Counted from the first letter of the stretch, positions 10,337-21,967 are shown. The stretch: 64,000 nucleotides of DNA from Corallium rubrum (GCA_964035015.1 OZ035998.1:52770447-52834446); one strand, 5' to 3'. Notes: generated by a model from the sequence alone, not told the origin. A program made the numbers and translations.

Positions 10337-10707
10337 CTCACGTTGTAACCAGTAAACTACTGTAATTGTAAAGCATTGTATCCAGTAAGTTACTGGAAAT
10401 TGTTTAATAAAGAGATTATTAATGAAACCCTTCCCCCCCCCGACCCCCAAACCCTAACCCTCAAAAATGTGAATTTCCCGGGGGTAACCCTAACCCTAAC
10501 TTGAAAATTGTCGGGGGGGTTTTTTAAGCCGCCCCCTCCCCGTCCGACCCCCCTAATAGTGTTTTTAATTTATGGTCAACAGTTCTTGACAAAGATTGTG
10601 GGATGCGCAGTGAGTTTAATCCGTTAATTCGCGCATCTTACAATTTCCAGTAACTTACTGCATACAATGCTTTACAATTACAGTAGTTTACTGGTTACAA
10701 CGTGAGC
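10337..10707. repeat. ~370-bp inverted-repeat unit with CCCTAA-like core, copy 1
   Basis: Arms GCTCACGTTGTAACCAGTAA and, inverted, TTACTGGTTACAACGTGAGC extend ~70 bases each way (to TCCAGTAAGTTACTGGAAAT). The core holds C-tracts and short AACCCTAACCCTAA runs. A second copy lies at 13688-14168. Confidence 0.65.
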
Positions 10708-12113
10708 AACGGGTGCTGGGAAACTCCGATGAAAAAGTCCCCAAATCTGGGTCTTTGGTCCCAGTCCTCTGGTTCCCAGTTCCTCATATAAATTTGTAAC
10801 TGTCATGTTGATGATCGTTCGCTAGTCCGAAGACCAGGGAAATACTGTTTACCGATGAATAAAATCAACATGTTTTACAAGGCTCTCGACAAAGCATTTC
10901 GTGTAAGAATGGCCATTCTTTGCTTTTCTCCTAATCGTTGACCGGACGATTTGAGCCGTGGGTTTTATTTGTCCGCGTCGGCCGTGATCGGTTCGGCTCA
11001 GCTGCTCAGGTAAGGAATTGTACTTTCTGTTAGGAATTTTGGCTAAATTATATCGACCTTGCATTCTCTAATGTTATTTTTAAAGTTCTGAGACGAAACT
11101 GCGAATAAAAACGAGACGAATCAGACGGCAGATGTTGTTTGGCGACAAAGCGACAATAATAATAGTTTTAACTTGTAAATTACCGGGATTTTCACTGTTT
11201 TGAATTATTTCATGTGTTCAATTGTATATTGGGTTTGTCGTTTATAATTATGTGTTACAGAACGTTGATAAATCAATTAAACAGGTTAGCAACGTGCACA
11301 GAATTTTAATTTTCACTGTTATTTATTGCTGGGTCGAGATTGATTGAACTAACCAATCAGGTGCCGAGTTTCATCGGAGTTTCCCAGAGCCTCCGTTCCT
11401 TGGTACTGACCAAAAGGATCGCAGGCTCTGGGTACGAGATTGGTGTGCACCGCAACACCTGGTGACGGAAGTGCACAAATACCGGAAGCGAATGGGTAAT
11501 GACCTCACTAGACCAGTTGACCGTTGGAAATTTCAAGGAGATTTCAAACCATAAATACATCGAACACGGAAAAACATGTTTTTGTTTCTAAATGCCGGTA
11601 AGATCTTTGAATATTAAGTGCATTCATACGTGTACGTAAGCATATTTCGATGAAATCTGATCATATAAAAGCTTGGGCCAAAGTAGAACTTTGATTAAAT
11701 TTTTAAATGCGTATAAATATGAGTCGGTCGCTTGATGCAAAACCAGGGTATTCTCTTATTCAAGCTATAAATTTGTTCATATTTTGAGTTCGATCTTGTG
11801 AGTCAACTCCTTTGTGTGAAGCTTTATAATAATTGAAACACTGAAGTGTGACGTTTGACAGTCTAAGATAAAAATACGAATCTCGCCTGCCGTAATTACC
11901 GTCGATCGGTCGATACTCCCTTCTGTTTCAGCCAGGTTTGGTGTATGAGAATTTAAGAATTGAGATCTAGTGAAAAGACCGCTCGCTGATTTAGTTATAA
12001 TAAGTGGAAAGGACAATCGTTTCTTAAAATATTAACTTGGGAGAAAACCACTTTCCAACCATGTTCATATCAACAAATACGTCATTTCCGTCACCAGGTG
12101 TTGCGGTGCAGGC
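10708..12113. other. Interior of the fold-back element, no gene recognised
   Basis: Contains a reversed partial copy (11375-11440) of the 10255-10320 segment, recognisable by CAGAGCCTGCGATCCTTTTG and its complement, so another inverted-repeat pair is nested here. Otherwise AT-rich without a convincing ORF. Confidence 0.45.
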
Positions 12114-13559
12114 ACAGGGAGCCCATCTTGGCAGCACTTGGGTACCTGTGGCGGACTCGAAAGACGCGCGGGGGACTGTGGCAGTGGATTTAAAAAAATA
12201 CGGAAAACGGTTACCGGAAGCGAGGGAAAAACGGGGGGAAAGGGGGGGGGGGGGGGGGGAGAGAAAAAAATATAAGGGATGAAACACCAAACGTTCAACG
12301 TGGAATGTGTTCCGCAAGCAGCCAGGACATCTCGTATCGTCGGGAGCCACCGTTGGAATACTGAAACCTACTGAAACTCAGAGTCAGATGAATGTGCAAT
12401 AAATCAATAATCCTGGGACTTCCCGCTTTATCCGAAAAGCTTATCGTAGGATTTCGTAGCTATCCGAAGTGTCAACGATGACGTAGTGTCCTAGCTACTT
12501 GCGGAACACATCTCTCGAAAATACGATATGTAATTTAGCTGCAAAATCACGGCTAAAAGGTGAGATTTTGCCTCATTTTGATTATATTTTGATAAATGAA
12601 TCATTATCACAACTACTTCGCTCAATTGTCTTACAATTTTAATACCTATAGGCGCTTAAAACGATGTTCAAAACAAGGAAGAATTCGTGTTTCATCGCTT
12701 TATTATTTTCCTAAACACACCACGATCGAGTGTGCCACAGGATACCCACGCCCTGCCAAGATGGGCTCCCTGTGGTGCAGGTTATGTTTTAGACGTGGAT
12801 TTTAAGTTATGATAGGATACTTAAAATACGGCTTTTTTGTTGAATCTCATGGTCCAACGGCTGTTTCCTCCCTTTTCCTTTTATTAAATCTATATTGATC
12901 ACAGGGAGCCCATCTTGGCAGAGCGTGGGTACCCTGTGGCACACTCGATCGTGGTGTGTTTAGGAAAATAATAAAGGGATGAAACACGAATTCTTCCTTG
13001 TTTTGAACATCGTTTTAAGCGGCTATAGGTATTAAAATTGTAAGACAACTGAGCGAAGTAGTTGTGATAATGATTCATTTATCAAAATATAATCAAAATG
13101 AGGCAAAATCTCACCTTTTAGCCGTGATTTTGCAGCTAAATTACATATCGTATTTTCGAGAGATGTGTTCCGCAAGTAGCTAGGACACTACGTCATCGTT
13201 GACACTTCGGATAGCTACGAAATCCTACGATAAGCTTTTCGGATAAAGCGGGAAGTCTCAGGATTATTGATTTATTGCACATTCATCTGACTCTGAGTTT
13301 CAGTAGGTTTCAGTATTCCAACGGTGGCTCCCGACGATACGAGATGTCCTGGCTACTTGCGGAACACATTCCACGTTGAACGTTTGGTCACTTTGGTGTT
13401 TCATTCCTTATATTTTTTCCTCTCCCTCTCCTTTCCCCCCGTTTTTCCCTCGCTTCCGGTAACCGTTTTCCGTATTTTTTTAAATCCCCTGCCACAGTCC
13501 CCCGCGCGTCTTTCGAGCCGCCACAGGTACCCAAGTGCTGCCAAGATGGGCTCCCTGTG
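12114..13559. repeat. ~1.45-kb near-perfect palindrome
   Basis: The left arm (12114 to ~12775) is repeated in reverse complement from ~12900 to 13559 with few differences (poly-G length, small indels), around a ~125-base centre. Each arm begins and ends with the CACAGGGAGCCCATCTTGGC motif. ORFs in the arms mirror each other and are not genes. Confidence 0.8.
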
Positions 13560-13687
13560 TATTGATCAATCAGCTCGCATGCGAGCCCACAATACTTTAG
13601 GCTGCGGTGTAATGAATTTGCTTGAATTTTAATACACGAAGTATTTGCTAACTTGCCAAGCCGTATACGAGTTGAACACCCGATCCG

Positions 13688-14168
13688 CACGTTGTATCTA
13701 ATAAACTACTAGACATTATATACACATTGTATCCAGTAAGTTACTGGAAATTGTTTAATTCTAAGATGCGCCAATTAACCAGCCGATCCGCACGTTGTAT
13801 CTAATAAACTACTAGACATTATATACACATTGTATCCAGTAAGTTACTGGAAATTGTTTAATAAAGAGGATTTTAATGAAACCCTTCCCCCCCCCGAACC
13901 CCCTAACCCTAATCTCAAAAATGTGAATTTCCCGGGGGTAACCCTAACCCTAACTTGAAAAGTGTCGGGGGGGGGGTTTAAGCCGCCTCCTTCCCGTCCA
14001 AACCCCCTAATAATGTTGGTAATTTATGGTCAACAGTTCTTGACAAAGATTGTGGGATGCGCATTGAGTTTTAATCCGTTAATTGGCGCATCTTAGAATT
14101 AAACAATTTCCAGTAACTTACTGGATACAATGTGTATATAATGTCTAGTAGTTTATATACAACGTGCG
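13688..14168. repeat. Second copy of the CCCTAA-core inverted-repeat unit, with a duplicated arm
   Basis: Arms begin CGATCCGCACGTTGTAT and end in the inverse. The left arm is present twice in tandem (13690-13785 and 13783-13862), suggesting slippage or nested insertion. The core matches 10437-10560. Confidence 0.65.
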
Positions 14169-14327
14169 GATCGGCTGAGTTGAAAATCCAGCCATCCAAA
14201 GCAGTGATCCAAAGCCATCCAGGTTTGTGAATTGATTCATAAGTTGTCAAAGGTAAGACGTTCAGTAAATATAACTCATACTTGACTTCTCTGCTCCCTG
14301 TGTACCTATCGGTAGCCCGAGTAATAA

Positions 14328-15212
14328 AAGAGAGTAAAGTTTAGTTAACTGGTGACCAAACTAGCCTACGAGCAGGCTCTCTCGGCAACACGGCCAAATC
14401 TGAAATAACTCAAAACCTGCAGCCGCGCGCTCGATTCCAGCCGTTGTGTGAGCCCGCGTTCCTTCGCCCCCTGGCCGAGCCTACAGCCGCGGCTGACGGC
14501 CTCACTTCTTGCAGAAGCAAATGGAGGAGGCTAAGGTTAATAAAAGGGAGTGTTTTTATGTACATCTATATAAATAAACCTTTCTACGGTCTAGTTATGA
14601 AGCAAAGACGTTTTTGAATTTCAAAATCACCTATATGTGCTTAATGTTATGATTGCGTAGTTGATTGGTAGATCTAGAGCAAGCAGTAAACACCGCAGCT
14701 ATATATAGCATATGAGCTGTAACATGCATTCTTATTTATTTACTGATTGAAGTTGGAACCAGTTTTATCACTATTGTGTAGTGCGGAGACAGGCCATATA
14801 AGAAACACTGAAAATATTTATACACGGCAGCACGAATGTGAAAACTTAGTCTTTATGTTCTCGTTTACGTGCCGTGCATGAGATATGCAGGTCTTTGTTA
14901 CAGTCGAACTTGAAACTAAGAAGTTCATTATCTTATTTTTATTTATACGGACTGGCTGGTGTTCTAAATATACACTGCGATTTCCAGTTGAGTTTGGAAT
15001 GGCTAAAGTTTTGCCGTTAAAACTTGTAGTTGTGACCGCGTAATACGAACGATGACGTTGTCAAGGCGTTGCCAAGGCATTACATACTTGTGCCATTGCC
15101 TTTGTTTTAACGCGTTGCCTTGCCCTTGGCACAGAATAGGAATACAACTCTGTGCCCTTGGCAACGACTTGACAACATGTTCGTATTTTCTGCATACTTG
15201 TTCTGGCAATGA
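14328..15212. other. No gene recognised; possible upstream region of the 15246 ORF
   Basis: Mixed-composition sequence with short CTTGGCAAC/GTTGCCAAG inverted motifs at 15060-15170. Nothing else supported. Confidence 0.4.
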
Positions 15213-15245
15213 GTGCACACCAGAAAACAGAACAGTAATAGTGAG

Positions 15246-15773
15246 ATGCTTTTAAGAATCATATATTGGTTTATATCACTGATTTGTCTGTACGTTATAG
15301 TGTCGATGTACAGTCAACAAGGATTTATACAAATAGAAAATAGCCGAACCGACAAAGTTGACAGTACTGCAGATACTCCATTAATTGTTAATAACCCGAA
15401 AGAAAGGATTTTGGTGGTAAATTATAACTTGGCGCTTGCTGCTTATCAAGAAACTATAGCTCAACAAAGAGGAAAGTTGGAAGAAAAATTTGTTTTAGTT
15501 CCTAATGCATTAATTCCTAAAACAATAGGAAATTTTGAATGTGAAGACTCAGAAGTTAAAGATTTGTGTGGTTTTTATGTCGAAAGTTACGAAGAAGCTC
15601 TTCAGCTTTGTGAATTAGAATATCAAGAGAAGTGTAATGCGTTTGTTCTGACTAAACATATGATGGTTTATTTGAAGAAAGAAGTATCAGTTTTGGTTCC
15701 AAACGAAGATTCATCGCTATTTGTCAAAAATGAGATTTTAAAAAACTTACTGAAAGATAAAATGTTAACTTGA
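15246..15773 (+). CDS. Small predicted membrane-anchored or secreted protein (175 aa from M at 15246)
   Basis: The frame is open from an ATG at 15213; I prefer the second ATG at 15246 because it places a hydrophobic segment at the extreme N-terminus (MLLRIIYWFISLICLYVIVS), a signal anchor or signal peptide. After a Ser/Asp/Asn-rich linker comes a helical region, then a four-cysteine segment (FECEDSEVKDLCGFYVES...LQLCELEYQEKCNAFV) with spacing reminiscent of PAN/apple-like modules. I do not recognise a family. Codon use and intact length suggest a real single-exon gene or the last exon of a longer one; it lies alone between repeats. A type II Golgi or secreted protein is a guess from topology. 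Confidence 0.45.
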   Translation: MLLRIIYWFISLICLYVIVSMYSQQGFIQIENSRTDKVDSTADTPLIVNNPKERILVVNYNLALAAYQETIAQQRGKLEEKFVLVPNALIPKTIGNFECEDSEVKDLCGFYVESYEEALQLCELEYQEKCNAFVLTKHMMVYLKKEVSVLVPNEDSSLFVKNEILKNLLKDKMLT

Positions 15774-15820
15774 CAAAGATAAACCTGCTGCAGGTGTTAT
15801 ATGTTTTTGTAGAAGTATAG

Positions 15821-15881
15821 GTTATTTTGAGGCCACGGGGGGATACGTGATTTACATATCCCCGGGGGGCCTCAAAATAAC
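15821..15881. repeat. 61-base perfect-stem hairpin
   Basis: GTTATTTTGAGGCC faces GGCCTCAAAATAAC, with C/G-rich inner arms. Probably a tiny MITE remnant, 45 bases after the preceding ORF. Confidence 0.6.
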
Positions 15882-16034
15882 GCACTTATTTTTCACATGG
15901 CGAGGTTGACAGGATTTCATAAGATTTCATAAGATAGGGAGTGGTGCAGGGGATTAGAGGAGAATATTATAGCTAGGAATGGTAGAGGGGAATATTAGAG
16001 GGGAATATTAATCTATTGTTTTGCCAGGGGCTAT

Positions 16035-16037
<3 letters not shown>

Positions 16038-16089
<52 letters not shown>
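16038..16089. repeat. (TA)n microsatellite
   Basis: Continuous TA dinucleotides. A second array lies at 16570-16630. The sequence between them is unremarkable, with no gene recognised. Confidence 0.9.
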
Positions 16090-16091
<2 letters not shown>

Positions 16092-16564
16092 TAAAGATAT
16101 TTTTTGTAAGTATTTGTTTCACTTATGACAAATATATAATTCAATGATCTATACTTACACAATGAGATGATACACCAATAATAGCTACTCCCCTTCACCA
16201 GCTCACACGAATGTGCCCGGCCCTTAGGACACCGGGAGGCGGTTTAAAAGTAGGAGTCGCTATAAGATAAGAAATAGAAACAATATAACATGTTCATGCA
16301 CACATCAGTTAATAGTCCATAACATAGTCAAAGTCAGGATCAAGGTATTGTCTTTGTCTGGCTTTCTTCTTCTACGTCGAGGCATCTTCAGTTCTAGTAC
16401 TGAGATTCTCGGTAAAGAAGGTTTATTTATACTGTGTGTTATTGATATTGTCCTCCTTATATGGTGTTGTTATTGAGTTAGTCAAGGTCACTAAATAAGC
16501 TGAAAATAGATCACGAGATTATACAAAGGCAAATGACGTACACCAGAGTGCACAAGCCGTAGCG

Positions 16565-16569
<5 letters not shown>

Positions 16570-16630
<61 letters not shown>
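16570..16630. repeat. (TA)n microsatellite
   Basis: Continuous TA dinucleotides. Confidence 0.9.
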
Positions 16631-16635
<5 letters not shown>

Positions 16636-16727
16636 TTCTCTAAAAGAACAAAGGAAACCGAGGCATGTGAAAAATAAAGAAACTTTTATACGTTTATCTA
16701 TAGAAAATATGAAAGATATAATATTAA

Positions 16728-16905
16728 AGCCTGACTCTCATATGTCGCCGATCGTCGCCGACGCATGATTTAGATGCATGTAAAAGAATAAAAGCACTGC
16801 TTTTCTGCATTGTTCTTTATTACTTAACATGCTGCTGCACTTCCCGTTTTAACATGCATCTAAATCACAAATCGCCGACCATCGGCGACATATGAAAACC
16901 AGGCT
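16728..16905. mobile_element. 178-bp MITE with TTAA target duplication
   Basis: Ends AGCCTGACTCTCATATGTCG and, inverted, AGCCTGGTTTTCATATGTCG. TTAA on both sides (16724-16727, 16906-16909) fits piggyBac-type MITEs. The inner CATGATTTAGATGCATG is repeated, inverted, as CATGCATCTAAATCAC. Confidence 0.7.
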
Positions 16906-17009
16906 TTAATACAGCTTTATTAAAATAACAAAATGATTTTGTCGTGGTATAACAAAGTTTAAAATTGCTTTGAAAAACGTACTGAATGCTATTAAAATAA
17001 CGCTTCACA

Positions 17010-17442
17010 GATTTCACGTAACTCAGTTCACGAAGGCGTTCCAAAGTTTGTTATGAACTTGGCAAATTCATTACGTATAGTCAATCATATTGCGAGTTTG
17101 CGAACTTGAGAGATTGCGAAGTTTCAAATTTGAGTCGATTTGATCCGAGTAAATTGATTTGCCGTGAGAGTATCAACTATTAAATTATATGTTTTCTCAT
17201 CACTTTGAATGTTAATACAGTAGTATCCATGTTGACAATTCTTCCATATTTACTCTACGTCCAACAGAGAACTTCGAAATGATGAAACAACGAAGTTCGC
17301 AATCTCCCAAGTTTGCAACTCCGTTTCGAAGTTCGCAACCTGATAGGCAACTAAGTAATGAATTTGCCAAGTTCGTGCATGGCCAACTTCGGAAATAACG
17401 AACAAACTTCGAAATGCCTTCGTCAAAAGTTATGTGAAATCC
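17010..17442. mobile_element. ~430-bp inverted-repeat MITE
   Basis: GATTTCACGTAACT...CGAAGGCGTT...AACTTGGCAAATTCATTA at the left recurs inverted at the right (TAATGAATTTGCCAAGTT...TTATGTGAAATC). Arms are ~65-75 bases and imperfect. No clear duplication. Confidence 0.6.
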
Positions 17443-18530
17443 TGACCTCTGTAACTATCAGAAGGAACGCGGGGGTAGGAAGAACGCCCCACCCCACCCG
17501 AGTTTTTCTCATGCACCTCTCTCCCCAAAATAATTAGCTGGAGTTCCCTGGAAGCTATACAATGCAGATGTTACACATTAGTGTTGACTCGGACATTCAC
17601 AACTTCGGTACGGCATTTGGTGTTATCCATTAAAGCTGTTTCTGTATTCATTCGATATATGTATATTGCAGTCCGGGCAACCCTCCCTGCTCCACGCCCA
17701 ATAAAGATCCCAAAGGTTCCTCAAAGTGCCCCAATTAAGCCCCAATAAAAACCCTAAAGGTTGCCTGGGAAGGAGGCTTTTGCAGTGTATATGTACGGTA
17801 ATTCAATTATATTTCAATATTACACGTGCATTAACAAGGTACGCGTGCGTAGCAGGCTTGGATTCAGCGGAATGGCCATTGGACAATGGACAGTCATCGC
17901 ATTTATACGATATACTTCGCCATTGTTATATGAAAGAATGGCCAGTTCGTTGAAGCCTGGCGTGTAGATGGATCTTGATCATCAGTATAGTCAATAAAAG
18001 AAACAAGTTTAATTTTTTCTCAGCCATTATTTAGTTTTAGTTTTACAATTTAGCTCTACAATATTCAGTAAAGTTGCACAAATCACAATCGTTTCTTATA
18101 GAATGTTTTTTGACTTTGGTTCAGTTCTTTTTCAATATTTTTGAATTCTTCATTATATAATTCTTTCATCTGTGCTCGTCGGATCTAAAACACACCAGAT
18201 ATAATAAAAATTATTTGTAAATTTAAAATCTTGATCAGCAAACATTATATTCGTTACACAAATCGAAATATATATATAGTAAGGTTGGATATACACTGCC
18301 AAAACACGGAACGTAGAAGTCTAACGAAGTCTAACGTTCCGAGCGAAGGCTATATAATTTGATTTGTGTTTTAACACTGCCTACGCAGCACACTACTTTG
18401 ATTTCACTGTTTAACTTGGATTCTGTTGAGGTTAGATCGGTTAATAAATGATAAATAAATAAAATGATAAATGACTGGGTGGCTAATCGCCAACGACACA
18501 GTTCAGCCCACGGATCACAGCTAAGATGTT
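17443..18530. other. No gene recognised
   Basis: Short overlapping ORFs near 17726-17967 have no family signature. Rest is AT-rich intergenic sequence. Confidence 0.45.
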
Positions 18531-18534
18531 AGAG

Positions 18535-18725
18535 GTTGATTTTATGGAGGGAGGAAAACCGGAGAACCCGGCGAAAAACCTTCGAAGCACAGGGTAGTCC
18601 AAGCCCGACAACGGGGTCATTCTCAAGCGGTCACCCATTCAAGTACTAACCCCGTCTAACCGGGCTTAACGTTTTGGTGAGAGGCAGCGCGCTACAGCAC
18701 ACGTCACCCGTGCTTCCCGTATATT
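18535..18725 (-). mobile_element. 5S rRNA-derived SINE (SINE3-like)
   Basis: Read on the minus strand, the sequence contains GGTTAGTACTTGAATGGG and TGACCGCTTGAGAAT, which closely match the internal promoter region of 5S rRNA (GGTTAGTACTTGGATGGG, GACCGCCTGGGAAT), preceded by AAGCCCGGTTAGACGG. The remaining 5S sequence is not preserved, so it is a SINE rather than a 5S gene. The tail after the 5S part is CGCCGGGTTCTCCGGTTTTC. RNA polymerase III would have transcribed the parent element. Confidence 0.65.
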
Positions 18726-19033
18726 TTTTGTATTTTAATTTCAAGTACCAAGATCAGTTCTTTATTAGCCAAGGTGATTTCTTGTTGTTTTAATTTGTTC
18801 TCTCTGTAAACTCTTTTCCTCCACCAAACCTAGGTATTTAAAAAAGAATGTTTATTTACTTCTATCATGCCACATTGTAATAGTGTACAATAAATTATAG
18901 TCTCAGTCTCACGAAACACAAAGCATGTCTCGGCCGTCGGCCGTACTACTACTATTCATTCTCGTGGGGCATAGTGGATAGCCGCTGGCTATATAAATTT
19001 AAAGTTTACAAGAAGTATTTGAACAACCTCGTG

Positions 19034-19381
19034 GGGCCAAGTCCACACTAATCCGTTTTCAAAAGAAAACAGAGACCTCGATCGAAAACGTATCAGAAGT
19101 TTTCCGTCCACACCATCGTTTTCGAATCGTTTTTTCCATTTAGTAAAACGCTAAAAAGATCTACAGGGGTATGAATGAATACTTCTGTCATCATCGTTTT
19201 CCAAAAAATTCGTTTTTGCCGTCCACACTGGTGCAGAAAACGGCGTCTTCGAATGTCTCCACTCCGTTTTTGGTCACCGAAGACGCCGGGATTAGCTATA
19301 GTGTGGACAGTGGACGAAAGACCTAACCGTATCAAAAAGTCTCCGTTGTCGTTTGAAAACGGATTAGTGTGGATATGGTCT
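19034..19381. mobile_element. ~350-bp MITE, terminal repeat GTCCACACTAATCCGTTTTC
   Basis: CCACACTAATCCGTTTTCAAA at the left is matched by the inverse TTTGAAAACGGATTAGTGTGG at the right. Internal subrepeats (CGTTTTCGAA, GTCCACAC) follow the same motif. hAT-like appearance; duplication not identified. Confidence 0.65.
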
Positions 19382-20156
19382 CAGAGGACTCAGAGCAAAT
19401 CCTGTTCTGGAGCAAATTCTCACAATCACAGGAGAGTAGTTGATATAGAGGGTTTCTAAAACGACCCTCGATTATTAATTCGTGTTGTCACTGAAATGCA
19501 TGGCCATAACAATGCAACTACACAGCTAATAAGACTATTTCTTTAAACTTTGCAAGAAATGTGTGGCCGCTGTCTTGTGTAGAATCACAGAATAACGTTT
19601 CCCGCTCTTTTTTGGTCAAGTGGTCGCGCAGGCACAAAAACGTTTGGAGTATACCTCGTCCAATCGCTCGTTCCATTTTTCACGTTCCCTTATAGCTTCA
19701 TCTCTAAAAGAAACACATATACCAAGTGAGAAAGATCAACCGTGCATTAATTACACAGGGGGGGGGGATTAAATAGAAGTACCGAAATCCGCCATTTTTT
19801 ATTTTTGGTCAAATCCGCACTTTTTTGTTGAAATCCAAATCCGCAGTTATCAGTTTTGCTGAACTTTCCGAATTTGCACGATTCACACAAATTTTCTTTC
19901 AACACGCTGACAATTACTTGAACTTCTGTAATAATCCTATCAATTAAAAAAAAAATCCACAATCCAAGATCAGACAGGAATAATTAAGATCCAGGTTCCG
20001 TAGAAAATTGCAACAAAAATCCGTAATCAGAGGTCGATTATTGGGAAAATCCGCAATTCGCCACTTTCACATGATCTACAAATCCGACAGACATTTTAAT
20101 CAGAATCGAAACCGCATTGGTTTTTATGATGAAATCCACCGATCCACTAACCTATT
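19382..20156. other. No gene recognised
   Basis: AT-rich. An ATCCGCA-type motif recurs irregularly between 19780 and 20080. No RNA gene or coding exon supported. Confidence 0.4.
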
Positions 20157-20292
20157 CACTCCCCGCCCGCCCCCCAACCCCCAAACCCCCCCCCCCAAAC
20201 CCCCCCGCCCAAACCCCCCCGCCCAAACCCCCCCCCCAAACCCCCCCGCCCAAACCCCCCCCCCCCAAACCCCCCCGCCCAAACCCCCCCGC
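20157..20292. repeat. C-rich low-complexity tract
   Basis: Irregular repeats of AACCCCCCCGCCC. ORFs crossing it (Pro-rich or Gly-rich) are artefacts of composition. Possible G4-forming complement strand. Confidence 0.85.
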
Positions 20293-20420
20293 CGCTTCAA
20301 ATGATCATGAAAATTTGTCGATGTCTTCTCTCGGGCTGCTGCATGGCAAAGTGCGCGCAGAGTGGCAGTGGGCCGAGGAAGATCAGGTACTTCACAAGTG
20401 GTGAACGTATTTACGATTAA

Positions 20421-20514
20421 AGGCGGTTTTCCACTAGGCGACATTTGTCGACCGACTCGACATTTTTCTTTTTTGTCGCTTTGCGCGACATTTTTCGCCT
20501 AGTGGAAAACCGTC
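20421..20514. mobile_element. 94-bp MITE with TTAA flanks
   Basis: AGGCGGTTTTCCACTAGGCG and, inverted, GACGGTTTTCCACTAGGCG. TTAA on both sides (20417-20420, 20515-20518). The terminus resembles GGCGGATTTCCAGTC at 50512, beside the MADF exon, so both may belong to one family. Confidence 0.7.
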
Positions 20515-20518
20515 TTAA

Positions 20519-21967
20519 GACAGTAGCCACATCTGATCGCTGTTAAACTATAAAGTCAGTCAGTCAGTTTCAAAATCAACCAACAGCGTGCAAGAACACC
20601 TTGATCAAAAGGCAAAGCGGTTCAACGTTTTGTCTAACTCCAAAAGCGAAAGGAAAAAAGTGCAAAAATGCAAAATCGTGACACCAGAGCTGTTCCTTAG
20701 TTTAAAAGAGATGCATCATGCATGATATAAAAACATACAACTTAAGGTTTAATATAGGTCAGAAAACAGTTTATTCAATAAATCAAGATTATCAAAAATC
20801 ACCAACTAACCTTACTGCATCAGGTGTCTTTTCCACATTCAAATTATGCTACAAGATTTAAAGAACATACGAAGTCGTCATCAGGCATTTTTGCCGTAGA
20901 AATAAAGCAGATACATGCATATGTGAACTGAAGTGAAAGTTAACTTCACAAAAGTCCAACACTGCAATATGGCATTAATGTAAATACATTGTTTATTATG
21001 ACGAAAATGACATCTGGCATAAATATCTGGGTACGAGATTGAAATACACCGCGTTACATTTTACACAAGGAAAGACTAGTAAGTAACCGTGAAGCAAAAT
21101 TTGACAACATATTTTGTGGCTCATTTTTTAAATTTATTTGAATGCTAAGCTAAAGGGTTAAAGCCGACAGAGTATAACGAAAAAAAAAGAAAATATCTTC
21201 AAGAACATGCACTGTCGTACTGCATGCTTTTTCCTACTGCTGTCTTTAAATTTATCAATAAACTAATATTAATTACCTGTTGTGTTTGAATATATGCTCT
21301 GCCCAGACTGCTCGGCTTTTTTGTTTTCATAGCTTCATAACGAAAACTTGTTGCGTCTAACGACATTTCTGGTTTGGTTATAAAACTGAAGTTACTAATA
21401 TTCTGCCTTGAATTCTTGTTTTATTGCCTAAAAACTTGCCGTCCAAGATGCGCACGTTTACAGATGTTGCTATGATAACAAGAATGATTGAAAAACAGCG
21501 TGTGTGGTTAAGTACCTGTAACCCGTAGTAGACGTAGTAATCTTTTAACAAACAAACAAGTATGTAATTGTTATCGTGTTGTTTAGCATTTGAGAGGTAA
21601 TATGAAAACCCCGACTGACTATACTAAATGATACTATAGCTATATATACAACTTTATGATTTATTATTATCTTGTTGTAAAACTTAATAAGGTGTATACA
21701 CACACGCAAGGAGTTGATTACTAATATTTGAACATGCATTGTCTCTTTCTTCGCTGTTTTAATATTTGCCAGCATGGGCGTCTGTGCCCGAGCGCTGCGA
21801 GAGAGAGCCTGATTTTCAAAAAGTGGGGTCTAGTCACAAGGCCCCATCCTGGTCGTAAAAAAGTGAGTAATTTCGATTTGTATTATTTATTTTGATTTTG
21901 TTGTATTTCGCATTTTGTAATGTCGTATGTATGTACGAAACTAATGTTTACTTTTTTATTTACAAAA
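20519..21967. other. No gene recognised
   Basis: AT-rich intergenic sequence with only short unrecognisable ORFs. No repeat structure was noticed. Confidence 0.4.

Larger units (their letters stand above)
9910..14302. mobile_element. 4.4-kb composite fold-back element, ends CACAGGGAGC, 6-bp TSD TACCTA
   Basis: The first ~190 bases and the inverted last ~140 bases match closely (CACAGGGAGCAGAGAAGTC, then TATGAGTTATATTTACTG, then TTATGAATCAATTCAC). TACCTA flanks both ends (9904-9909, 14303-14308). The inside is itself nested: it repeats the CACAGGGAGCCCATCTTGGC terminus at ~10163, 12115, 12901 and, inverted, at ~12760 and 13540, and contains a 1.4-kb palindrome and two copies of a third repeat. 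No transposase is recognisable, so it is non-autonomous; the superfamily is unknown. Confidence 0.65.
9193..14327. mobile_element. Member of an ACTCGGGCTAC-ended repeat family, split by the 9910-14302 insertion
   Basis: The left end CACTCGGGCTACTGCAAAATC is matched by the inverted end GTAGCCCGAGTAA at ~14313-14325. Between them lie ~715 bases of family sequence, then the CACAGGGAGC element with its own target duplication. Related copies occur at 32548-33155 and 40626-40986; internal sequence (CAAAAGTCAAAAC, AAAACACGATT) is shared with the second copy. Confidence 0.6.

Noticed and set aside
10436..10510. Telomere-like CCCTAA repeats
   Set aside because: Only two to three units, inside a repeated MITE-like element with two copies. 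Not a telomere.
12024..13690. Mirror-image ORFs of 100-108 codons on both strands
   Set aside because: They come from opposite arms of one palindrome and include poly-G/poly-C tracts.
18590..18700. Functional 5S rRNA gene
   Set aside because: Only the internal promoter region resembles 5S; the 5' and 3' arms do not match.
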